Shown: piece after piece, positions 36,958-44,594 of the stretch
Layout: each line of letters opens with the position of its first letter
Numbering within the stretch: position 1 is the stretch's first letter
From: Chryseobacterium tructae
GTDB taxonomy: Bacteria; Bacteroidota; Bacteroidia; Flavobacteriales; Weeksellaceae
Assembly (NCBI RefSeq): GCF_030409875.1
Contig: NZ_JAUFQR010000001.1
Span: 1,116,001-1,180,000 of the forward strand
Direction: 5' to 3'
DNA: 64,000 nucleotides
The notes under the pieces: generated by a model
Database searches by the model: none
What the model saw: only the letters and a program-made list of their open reading frames with translations
What the model was told of the DNA's origin: nothing
Translations under genes and position numbers: made by a program

Positions 36958-37773
36958 TCAAAGAGGTATTTCAGAAGTGTTTTGATTTTGTAAATGTTGA
37001 TATGCATACAGAAATTCCCGATGAACTTCTTTTTCCGGTAGTTGGAGTTCCTGTGCAATCAGCGCAAACGAAGATTTCTGTTCAAACCGTCTTTTGATGA
37101 TCTCGAGCTGCTGGCTACTGAGTTGTTCTGACTGCTCTTTTTTATGTGCAGGTTTTTCCTCCGGCTGCTCAAAAGAAGTGACTTTAAGAATTTTCCGAAG
37201 CTCATCTATGGCTTTGCTCACCTCCTTGCTGATGCCTGTCACGCTGCTTCCCATAGCTTCTGCAATCGGTTTGTACTGGAAGCCATATTCCAGGCAAAGT
37301 TCTATCAGGTGTTTTCTTTTGGGATTCAGAACGGGTAACACCTTTGTGATTTCATCGAATTTATTTTGATCGGATTCCTGGTTATGTAAATACTCTTTAT
37401 CTTTCAAGGGATCGTAACCTGCAAGATATTCCTGATAATTCTCAAAACTGTCAAGAGAAGCCATCAGGCGGGTGAATTTATTCCTTGGCGCACTGACATA
37501 CGCTATACAATCTCTTTTCATGACAAACCGTAAAAAGCCGGTAATATGATCAGGCGATTCAATGGTGTCGCGGTGTAGCCACAATTTGAGGAAGGTGTCC
37601 TGAACAATCGTGTCTATTACAAAATCATCCTTAAGCACCTGCCATCCAACCCAGAAAAGAAGTCTTTTATAACGTAAATGAAGATGTTCGAGAGCGGTCG
37701 GATTGCCTTTTTTCAGCAGTTCGAACATTTGAAGATTGGTCAACTTTCGGGGCAACGGGTCTGTTCTTTTCAT
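36958..37773 (-). CDS. ECF-type sigma factor with C-terminal extension, partner of dCas12f
   Basis: The 271-residue protein has sigma region 2 (about residues 20-90; FVIDTIVQDTFLKLWLHRDT, HITGFLRFVMKRDC) and region 4 (about 140-195; LPVLNPKRKHLIELCLEYGF, YKPIAEAMGSSVTGISKEV). An extension at about 200-271 contains a second HTH-like stretch (SQQLEIIKRRFEQKSSFALI, AQELQLPEKEVHREFLYAY). Normal ECF sigmas are about 190 residues, so the tail is unusual and could contact dCas12f. No anti-sigma gene is adjacent. I chose ATG 37773; a TTG 18 bases upstream is also open. The stop is one base from the dCas12f start, giving tight co-expression and stoichiometry. Confidence 0.85.
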   Translation of the reverse strand: MKRTDPLPRKLTNLQMFELLKKGNPTALEHLHLRYKRLLFWVGWQVLKDDFVIDTIVQDTFLKLWLHRDTIESPDHITGFLRFVMKRDCIAYVSAPRNKFTRLMASLDSFENYQEYLAGYDPLKDKEYLHNQESDQNKFDEITKVLPVLNPKRKHLIELCLEYGFQYKPIAEAMGSSVTGISKEVSKAIDELRKILKVTSFEQPEEKPAHKKEQSEQLSSQQLEIIKRRFEQKSSFALIAQELQLPEKEVHREFLYAYQHLQNQNTSEIPL

Positions 37774-37940
37774 AAGCAGCGTTTTTAGCAAAACTATTAC
37801 TAGAAGGAACTGCTTAGATTTCCGTACGAATTATCTGTGCCATTTAATACACTATCTCACTACATCTTGCCCCCAAATAAATGGCGTGAAACTCAACATA
37901 TCCGAACTGGGGCACTGGTATACCTTATATGCAGATAAGT

Positions 37941-37964
37941 GAGCTCACGCCTAGGTCGTGAGCT
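37941..37964 (-). promoter_or_regulatory. Candidate guide-RNA target and palindrome upstream of the sigma-dCas12f operon
   Basis: AGCTCACG-CCTAGGT-CGTGAGCT is an 8-base-pair inverted repeat (37942-37964). On the minus strand, GGCGTGAGCTC (37951-37941) matches the predicted guide GGCGTGGGCTC at 10 of 11 positions; the one difference would be an rG-dT wobble. A G precedes the match if the guide begins at its second base. The orientation points toward the sigma gene, whose start is about 170 bases away. It could equally be an operator for an ordinary repressor. Confidence 0.4.
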
Positions 37965-38103
37965 ACTTTACTTATCCTCTCGCATATTAAAAATTACCAG
38001 TTTTCAGTTCGAGATTCTAAGCAATAGCTTCTATATTTCTTTGAAGTATCGCAAAGTTACATTTCAATAACTTATTTTACAAATATAAAAAAGTTTATTA
38101 AAA

Positions 38104-38121
38104 TATGTACTATAGTACATA
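38104..38121. promoter_or_regulatory. Palindromic operator of the XRE gene
   Basis: TATGTACTATAGTACATA is a perfect 18-base palindrome, 34 bases before the XRE start. Its size and place fit a binding site for a dimeric XRE repressor such as the restriction controller (C) proteins. Confidence 0.5.
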
Positions 38122-38154
38122 ATATTTTTTGATGTTTTTCATTCACTTTGATTT

Positions 38155-38427
38155 ATGAATGAATCATTAGATGAAATAGAAAGATATGTTATAAGACGTA
38201 TTAAAGAAATACGAGAATATAAGAGCATTACCCAAGAGGAGCTCTCTCTTTCTATTGGGAAGAACATTGGATTTATTTCACAAATAGAAGCTCCATCCAA
38301 AAAAGCAAAATATAATTTAATTCATTTAAATTTAATTGCAATCGCATTAGGGTGCTCCATCAAGGATTTCCTTCCTGACGAACCGATTCGAGATAAGAAA
38401 TACGATATTAAGGAAATAAAAAAATAA
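38155..38427 (+). CDS. XRE-family helix-turn-helix regulator (controller-like)
   Basis: The 90-residue protein has one XRE domain (about 10-72): RRIKEIREYKSITQEELSLS, IGFISQIEAPSKKAKYNLIH and LIAIALGCSIKDFL. Its size resembles restriction-modification controller proteins or small phage repressors. It starts 34 bases after a perfect palindrome, suggesting autoregulation. It is divergent from the sigma-dCas12f operon and lies before the type I RM genes, so it could act on either. Confidence 0.8.
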   Translation: MNESLDEIERYVIRRIKEIREYKSITQEELSLSIGKNIGFISQIEAPSKKAKYNLIHLNLIAIALGCSIKDFLPDEPIRDKKYDIKEIKK

Positions 38428-38428
38428 T

Positions 38429-38458
38429 AAATACCGACGAGAGTCGGTATTTATATTT
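38429..38458 (+). terminator. Terminator of the XRE gene
   Basis: AAATACCGAC-GAGA-GTCGGTATTT followed by AT-rich sequence with T residues, directly after the stop. Confidence 0.8.
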
Positions 38459-38646
38459 TTAAATAAGGTGAAATACTTCCTTTAAAAACTTTTGTCATTT
38501 TTCGATCCAAGTGTTTTGGTTATTGTTTGTTCAGATGATCAGTTTTTTTTTCATTTTAGTGAAGAAATGTGTCACAATACGGAAAGCCGTAATCTATTGA
38601 TTGTGAAATTTGGCTATATTTGAAAGATTTACATAAAAACTAAGCT

Positions 38647-38913
38647 ATGATCCTGCGTAACGACGGTATTGCAATTGATGGTTTCTGAAGTAAAAGCTAT
38701 TCATATGGGGTTTTTGAAACAGGAAGGTTATCTAATTTTTGAGCTGAATAACATCCTTGTTCCAATTTTAATGAAGATACTAATATAACGGAAATCAAAT
38801 CATTTGCTAATAATCCTGTAAAATATTATGCTGAAACTTCTGCCAATCTGCATGCTTATTTTGAAGAATGGGTCAGATGTGCCAGGATAGTAAAGATTAA
38901 CAAACTACAATAG
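38647..38913 (+). pseudogene. Decayed coding remnant
   Basis: Three short pieces in different frames read like broken protein sequence: MILRNDGIAID, then MVSEVKAIHMGFLKQEGYLI (from 38679), then ANNPVKYYAETSANLHAYFE and EEWVRCARIVKINKLQ (to 38913). I cannot name the family. Nothing else is visible between the XRE terminator and hsdM. Confidence 0.35.
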
Positions 38914-38954
38914 TACTCTGTCAATTTGAGTGCTTTATAACGATATAAAATTAA

Positions 38955-41324
38955 ATGAACCACGCTGTACACAATAAACTAGTCTCCTTCATCTGGAGTA
39001 TTGCCGATGACTGTCTGAGAGACGTCTATGTAAGAGGGAAATATAGGGATGTCATCCTGCCAATGGTTGTTTTGCGAAGATTAGATGCTTTGCTGGAACC
39101 TACTAAACAACACGTTTTAGAGGAAGTCGTTTTCCAAAAGGAAACAATGAAGTTTACCGAATGGGATGACAAAGGAATGACCGCTGCCTCGAAATACGTT
39201 TTCTACAATACCAGCGAATGGACTTTACAAAGTCTTCACGGTTCGGCAACCAACAGCCAGCAGATTTTGCTTGGAAATTTTGAAGATTACCTGAATGGCT
39301 TCAGTGCCAATGTGCAGGAAATTATTGAGATGTTCAAGCTTCGGGCGCAAATTAAACATATGGCGAACAAAGATGTATTGCTGGATGTGTTGGAGAAATT
39401 CACTTCGCCGGATATTAATTTGACGCCTTTTGAAAAACTGGATACTGCCGGAAGGAAAATTCCTGCGCTGACCAATTTGGGAATGGGTTATGTTTTTGAG
39501 GAACTGATTCGGAAATTTAATGAAGAAAATAACGAGGAAGCCGGAGAACACTACACGCCGAGAGAAGTTATTGACCTGATGACGCATATGGTTTTTGACC
39601 CGATTAAACATAAAATGCCATCGGTGATTACCATCTATGACCCTGCTTGCGGAACGGGTGGAATGTTGACGGAATCTGAACTTTTCATTACCGATGAAGA
39701 GGGCGAAATAAAGGCGACCAATACGTCGGTGTATCTTTTTGGGAAAGAAGTGAACGATGAAACCTACGCCATCTGTAAATCGGATATGATGATTAAGGGA
39801 AAAGACCCAGAACATATCAAAGTGGGTTCTACACTTTCTACGGATGAATTTGCTGGAACGAAATTCGACTTTATGCTTTCGAATCCGCCTTATGGAAAAA
39901 GCTGGGCGAGTGAACAGAAATACATCAAAGACGGAAAAGATGTTATCGACAACCGTTTTCTCATTAAACTGAAAAATTACTGGGGCGAAGAAGAAGATGC
40001 CGATGCAGTGCCGAGAAGCAGTGACGGACAATTGCTGTTCCTGATGGAAATGGTGGACAAAATGAAAGCCATTACCAACAAAAATACCATCGGAAGCCGT
40101 ATTGCTTCGGTACACAACGGTTCGAGTCTGTTTACCGGTGATGCAGGCGGTGGCGAAAGCAATATCAGACGGTATATTATCGAAAATGATTTGCTGGATG
40201 TGATTATCCAGTTGCCGAATAATATTTTTTACAACACAGGCATTACCACCTACATCTGGATTCTGAGCAACAATAAACCCGCTAACCGAAAAGGAAAAGT
40301 ACAGTTGATTGATGCGAGTGAAATGTATCAGAAGCTGAGAAAAAATCTCGGTAATAAAAACTGTGAACTGACAAAACAGCATATTCAGGAGATTTTGAAT
40401 TGTTATTTGGAATTGAATGAACTGGATAAAAAAGAGACCGGAAACATTGGTAGTAAGGTTTTTGAAAATGCAGATTTTGGGTATTACAAAGTGAATATCG
40501 AAAGACCGAAACGTCTGAAATCCCAATTTACAGCCGAAAAGATTGAAGTGTTGAAATGGGACAAAGCACAACCCGATTTCAGTAAGGCTTTGTTTGAAAA
40601 GTATGGAATGGAAGTCTATACCGGACTGGAAAAATACAAAAAGGAAATAGAAGATTTTGCCGAAAAACAAGACCTCAGCATCAATGCAAAACAGCTTTCT
40701 GCATTTCTGAAAAAAGAAAACTGGGAAAAACAGGAAGCCTTGTACCAAACGGCAGTTCGGCTGATGGAAGTATTAGGAACAGACGTTTTTACCAATTTTA
40801 ATGATTTTGGAAACAAGGTAGATGAAGTGCTGAAAGGCGACAAAACCAAACTGTCTGCTTCGGAGAAAAAACAGATTTTAGATACTGTAAGCTGGTATGA
40901 TGAAGAAGCCGATAAAGTCATTAAAAAAACAGAAAAACTGAGCGGGCAGAAACTGACCGATTTGCTGGATTATTTAAGCTGTACAGAAAAGGATTTGCCT
41001 TACTATGGTTATTTCCCCGTGGCTTCGAGTGCCTCAGCCACCGGAAAAGGTGAATATACACTTTATGAAACCGAAAGTGATTTGCGCGACACCGAAAGCA
41101 TCCCGCTGAAAGAAAACATACAGGATTATTTCTTACGAGAAGTGAAACCTTATGCCGAAGAAAGCTGGATTGCCTTGGATTCTGTAAAAATTGGTTATGA
41201 GTTGAGCTTCAATAAATATTTTTACCAACCTGCCCCATTGCGCAGTCTGGAAGAAGTGACCAAAGACATTTTGGCGTTGGAACAGGAAGGCGACGGATTG
41301 CTGGCTGAAATCTTAAATTTTTAA
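38955..41324 (+). CDS. hsdM: Type I restriction-modification DNA methyltransferase subunit HsdM
   Basis: The 789-residue protein has the HsdM N-terminal helical domain (about 1-170; SFIWSIADDCLRDVYVRGKY) and the N6-adenine methyltransferase domain. SAM-binding motif I is YDPACGTGGMLTESEL and catalytic motif IV is FMLSNPPYGKSW. The long C-terminal part (about 560-789) is helical and exceeds the typical 500-530-residue HsdM, as in many Bacteroidetes. The subunit methylates adenine in the target half-sites defined by HsdS. The next gene starts directly at 41325, with no spacer. Confidence 0.95.
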   Translation: MNHAVHNKLVSFIWSIADDCLRDVYVRGKYRDVILPMVVLRRLDALLEPTKQHVLEEVVFQKETMKFTEWDDKGMTAASKYVFYNTSEWTLQSLHGSATNSQQILLGNFEDYLNGFSANVQEIIEMFKLRAQIKHMANKDVLLDVLEKFTSPDINLTPFEKLDTAGRKIPALTNLGMGYVFEELIRKFNEENNEEAGEHYTPREVIDLMTHMVFDPIKHKMPSVITIYDPACGTGGMLTESELFITDEEGEIKATNTSVYLFGKEVNDETYAICKSDMMIKGKDPEHIKVGSTLSTDEFAGTKFDFMLSNPPYGKSWASEQKYIKDGKDVIDNRFLIKLKNYWGEEEDADAVPRSSDGQLLFLMEMVDKMKAITNKNTIGSRIASVHNGSSLFTGDAGGGESNIRRYIIENDLLDVIIQLPNNIFYNTGITTYIWILSNNKPANRKGKVQLIDASEMYQKLRKNLGNKNCELTKQHIQEILNCYLELNELDKKETGNIGSKVFENADFGYYKVNIERPKRLKSQFTAEKIEVLKWDKAQPDFSKALFEKYGMEVYTGLEKYKKEIEDFAEKQDLSINAKQLSAFLKKENWEKQEALYQTAVRLMEVLGTDVFTNFNDFGNKVDEVLKGDKTKLSASEKKQILDTVSWYDEEADKVIKKTEKLSGQKLTDLLDYLSCTEKDLPYYGYFPVASSASATGKGEYTLYETESDLRDTESIPLKENIQDYFLREVKPYAEESWIALDSVKIGYELSFNKYFYQPAPLRSLEEVTKDILALEQEGDGLLAEILNF

Positions 41325-42578
41325 ATGATGCAGCGATACGAAAAATACAAAGACAGCGGTGTGGATTGGATTGGGGAGATTCCAGAACATTGGGAATGTA
41401 AGAGATTAGGAACTTGGTTTACTGAAAGAAAAGAAAAAGTTTCTGATAAAGATTACGCTCCTTTGTCTGTAACTAAAAATGGTGTTGTTCCACAGTTAGA
41501 TAACGCAGCAAAATCGAATGACGGAGACAATAGAAAACTTGTTAAAGATGGTGATTTTGTTATAAATAGTCGTTCAGATAGAAAGGGCTCAAGTGGATTA
41601 TCAGTGTTGGATGGTTCAGTTTCTTTAATCAATATAGTAATGAAGCCAAGAAGTATAGATGGAAAGTTTTCACAATATCTACTGAAGTCGCGAGCGTTTG
41701 TGGAAGAATTTTATAGAAACGGACACGGGATAGTTGCCGATTTATGGACAACAAGATTTGATGAAATGAAATTTATTCATATCTCGGTTCCACAAATCGA
41801 AGAACAACAAACCATTGCTACATTTCTCGATGACAAAACCGCCAAAATTGACCAGACGATTGCCAACAAGCAAAAAGAAATAGAACTGCTGAAAGAACGT
41901 CGCCAAATCCTCATTCAAAAAGCCGTTACCAAAGGTTTGGATGATACCGTGCCACTCAAAGACAGCGGTGTGGATTGGATTGGGGAAATTCCGGAGCATT
42001 GGGAGGTAGTACCTGGACTAATGGTTTACAGAGAGAATAAAACTAATAATATTGGTATGAAAGAAGATGTTGTACTCTCTCTTAGTTATGGTGAAATTGT
42101 AATTAAACCTAAAGAAAAATTGGTAGGACTAGTTCCCGAATCTTTTGAGACATATCAAATTGTAAAGCCAGGGGACATAATTATCAGATGTATGGATTTA
42201 CAAAATGATAAAACTAGCTTACGGACAGGAATAGCAATCAATAATGGAATTATTACAAATGCGTATTTAAATTTAAATATTATAAACAGTAATAATTCTA
42301 AATATTACTACAACTTTCTACATACACTTGATACTACCAAAGTAATATATAAATTAGGTACAGGTTTACGTCAAAATTTAAGTTATAGAGATTTTAAAAG
42401 ATTGCCCGTCATTGTTCCAACAATCGATGAACAAAATGGAATAGTACGATATATAGACCAACTTAAAATGAAAACCTCTAAAGCCATCTTGCTCAAGCAG
42501 CAGGAAATAGAAAAGCTGAAAGAGTATAAAACGGTGCTGATAGATAATGTGGTGACGGGGAAAGTGAGGGTGAGATAA
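41325..42578 (+). CDS. hsdS: Type I restriction-modification specificity subunit HsdS
   Basis: The 417-residue protein has two target recognition domains, each opened by the same segment, DSGVDWIGEIPEHWE (near residues 8 and 210), and each followed by a conserved helix (EEQQTIATFLDDKTAKIDQT; EQNGIVRYIDQLKMKTSK then EIEKLKEYKTVLIDNVVTGK). Two different TRDs read the two halves of a bipartite target. Its last 89 bases are repeated after the next gene (43342-43430). Confidence 0.92.
   Translation: MMQRYEKYKDSGVDWIGEIPEHWECKRLGTWFTERKEKVSDKDYAPLSVTKNGVVPQLDNAAKSNDGDNRKLVKDGDFVINSRSDRKGSSGLSVLDGSVSLINIVMKPRSIDGKFSQYLLKSRAFVEEFYRNGHGIVADLWTTRFDEMKFIHISVPQIEEQQTIATFLDDKTAKIDQTIANKQKEIELLKERRQILIQKAVTKGLDDTVPLKDSGVDWIGEIPEHWEVVPGLMVYRENKTNNIGMKEDVVLSLSYGEIVIKPKEKLVGLVPESFETYQIVKPGDIIIRCMDLQNDKTSLRTGIAINNGIITNAYLNLNIINSNNSKYYYNFLHTLDTTKVIYKLGTGLRQNLSYRDFKRLPVIVPTIDEQNGIVRYIDQLKMKTSKAILLKQQEIEKLKEYKTVLIDNVVTGKVRVR
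42486..42574 (+). repeat. hsdS tail direct repeat, copy within hsdS
   Basis: The 89-base 3' end of hsdS recurs at 43342-43430 with only scattered differences (for example TAGATAATGTGG against TAGAAAATGTGA). Confidence 0.8.
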
Positions 42579-42620
42579 AAAGAAAGATAAATTTTAAAAA
42601 CTAAATAAATACGAACAACT

Positions 42621-43283
42621 ATGAAAACAAAACTATTATTAGTCGCTGTTCTTAGCATCGGCACAATGGGATTTGCTCAGAAAAAACAGCAAAACCAAAC
42701 ACAATCATCCAACCGTCCGGAGCTGGAAAAATCTGATGTCAGATTAATGATTGAAGACGCTTCTATCACTAGAATCAACAAAGATTGGACGAATATTGCA
42801 GAATTCAAATCTGGAATTGGAGAAACAGTTAATTTCTATCCCGTACAGGTGGTAGATTTAAAAACTCGCCAGGTAAGGGAAGCACTACAAGTTGATATGT
42901 ATATTAAAAAAGGTGGTTCCAATGCCGTAATTGCTGGTGCACTGTCATTGAATCCCGGATTGATGGGTAATGATGATTATATGTCGGCTTGGGTTGGGAA
43001 AGACGAAATCGACGAATTTATAGCATTTATAGAACAGAGCATTGTTCCCAATCTTGATTTGAGGTACAAGAAGAAATCCAGCGAATTCATCTTCAACGCA
43101 AAAGAAATTACTTTCCGATATATGGTAGATGAGAAGAGAAGAAGATTATCCATCCTTTTAAATAATTACCAAGATGCAGGTTATCCTTTTCATTTTTGGA
43201 CAGAAGCAAGAGTGGATAAAATTGCTGAACTACTTCCTGTTTTGAAGGATATTCGCGATAAGAAATTGAATTTTGGGGAGTAA
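42621..43283 (+). CDS. Exported protein of unknown function inside the RM operon
   Basis: The 220-residue protein has a signal peptide (MKTKLLLVAVLSIGTMGFAQ). The mature part is an alpha/beta protein (SDVRLMIEDASITRINKDWT, EFIAFIEQSIVPNLDLRYKK, YPFHFWTEARVDKIAELLP). I do not recognise a family. An exported protein is out of place in a restriction operon. It lies between two copies of the hsdS tail, so it was probably brought in by recombination or insertion. Confidence 0.65.
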   Translation: MKTKLLLVAVLSIGTMGFAQKKQQNQTQSSNRPELEKSDVRLMIEDASITRINKDWTNIAEFKSGIGETVNFYPVQVVDLKTRQVREALQVDMYIKKGGSNAVIAGALSLNPGLMGNDDYMSAWVGKDEIDEFIAFIEQSIVPNLDLRYKKKSSEFIFNAKEITFRYMVDEKRRRLSILLNNYQDAGYPFHFWTEARVDKIAELLPVLKDIRDKKLNFGE

Positions 43284-43341
43284 CTCAGTAAGAACATCTC
43301 TTTATCATTTCGTATTCGAAAAAAACAAATTATATAAAGTT

Positions 43342-43434
43342 ATCTTACTCAAACAGCAGGAAATAGAAAAGCTGAAAGAGTATAAAACGGTGCTGATAGA
43401 AAATGTGATGACGGGGAAAGTGAGGGTGAGTTGA
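43342..43434 (+). pseudogene. hsdS 3'-end fragment
   Basis: This piece encodes LKQQEIEKLKEYKTVLIENV and MTGKVRVS-stop, a second copy of the hsdS C-terminal helix. It has no start or recognition domain. It may be the leftover of an hsdS gene replaced or displaced by recombination. Confidence 0.75.
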
Positions 43435-43483
43435 GAAGGTAAAAAAAACTAAAACTAATAACTATAAAAACAAGGTTAAAAAA

Positions 43484-44557
43484 ATGGCAAAGGACAATAT
43501 TGCAAAAAATTTAAAATTCGAAGATTTACCAGATTATCAATCAGTAATTAAAAAACTTAATCAAGCAAAACGTTCCAAACACTTGATTATGGGGAATGGA
43601 TTTAGTATGGCATATGATCATAAAATATTTTCCTACAACGCACTATATGATTTTATTGAAAAATTAGAAGATAAAACCTTATCGAAATTATTTGAAGTTA
43701 TCAATACAAAGAATTTTGAATTGGTAATGAGACAACTTGATAATTTTATTGAATTGGCTAAAGCATTTGATGATACAGGGGCTATGGTTAAAGCATTGCA
43801 AGATGCTAATCGACGATTGCAAGAAAGCTTAATTGAAGCAGTTAGTTCTTTGCATCCAGAACACGTTTTTGCAGTTCCTGATAATGAAAGTGAATCCTGT
43901 TACAATTTTCTACAAGAATATTTATCTAACGGCGGAAAAGTATTTTCTACAAATTATGATTTGCTTTTATATTGGATTTTAATGAGAAACAATCCGCATA
44001 GTTCAATAGATGGTTTTGGCAGAGAACATTTAAATCCTGTTGAAACTCGAAGAGGAGAAGATGCTGAATTTGGAGAACTTTTATGGGGTAAGTATAAAGA
44101 AGAGCAAACCGTTTATTATTTGCACGGAACCCTTCCTATTTTTGATACAGGAACAGAAATAGAAAAAGAAGTTTATAGAAATAGTAAATATCTGCTGGAT
44201 AACATCAAAGAACGAATGGATAATAAAGAATACCCAATATTTGTAACAGCAGGAAACGGAACTGAGAAACTAAACCACATATATCACAACAGGTATCTAA
44301 CCTTCTGCTATGAAAGCTTGTCTAAGATTACAGGTTCACTAGTTTCATTCGGTTTCAATTTCGGTGAATATGATGAACACATCATTGATGCGGTAAATAA
44401 AGCATCATTGCGTGGTGCGCAATCGGGTGAAAAATTATTTAGTATTTATATCGGAGTTTATTCTGAGGCAGATTTAGAACATATCAAAAATATTCAGGAT
44501 AAATTTGATTGTAAAGTGAATGTGTATAATGCACAGACAGCTAATATTTGGAGGTGA
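43484..44557 (+). CDS. DUF4917 (SIR2-like) protein, candidate defence gene
   Basis: The 357-residue protein matches DUF4917: KHLIMGNGFSMAYDHKIFSY (nucleotide-binding-like start), GGKVFSTNYDLLLYWILM, VYYLHGTLPIF, and a late SFGFNFGEYDEHIIDAVNK. The N-terminal G-N-G-F-S, the S-T-N-Y-D and the L-H-G are positions conserved in SIR2-like proteins that bind NAD. SIR2-like NADases are effectors in several phage-defence systems, and the location inside a restriction operon supports such a role, but no activity is known for this family. Confidence 0.78.
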   Translation: MAKDNIAKNLKFEDLPDYQSVIKKLNQAKRSKHLIMGNGFSMAYDHKIFSYNALYDFIEKLEDKTLSKLFEVINTKNFELVMRQLDNFIELAKAFDDTGAMVKALQDANRRLQESLIEAVSSLHPEHVFAVPDNESESCYNFLQEYLSNGGKVFSTNYDLLLYWILMRNNPHSSIDGFGREHLNPVETRRGEDAEFGELLWGKYKEEQTVYYLHGTLPIFDTGTEIEKEVYRNSKYLLDNIKERMDNKEYPIFVTAGNGTEKLNHIYHNRYLTFCYESLSKITGSLVSFGFNFGEYDEHIIDAVNKASLRGAQSGEKLFSIYIGVYSEADLEHIKNIQDKFDCKVNVYNAQTANIWR

Positions 44558-44594
44558 TTCACATAATTAAACTAACTAATACCGAAAAAATTAA

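Larger units (their letters stand above)
37774..38154. other. Divergent intergenic region between sigma and XRE genes
   Basis: It holds the hairpin/candidate target at 37941-37964 and the palindrome at 38104-38121, described separately. The rest is AT-rich, with no reading frame of interest. Confidence 0.4.

Noticed and set aside
36956..37058. A longer dCas12f start overlapping the sigma gene by about 100 bases
   Set aside because: ATG 36956 is one base after the sigma stop, and Cas12f-like sequence begins only there; the upstream residues (MHRNSNYRKKKF) encode the sigma tail in another frame.
39225..40748. A 507-codon open frame on the minus strand
   Set aside because: It lies entirely antisense to hsdM, whose motifs (DPACGTGGM, NPPYG) are unmistakable. 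The antisense translation is rich in Phe, His and Ile and has no family features.
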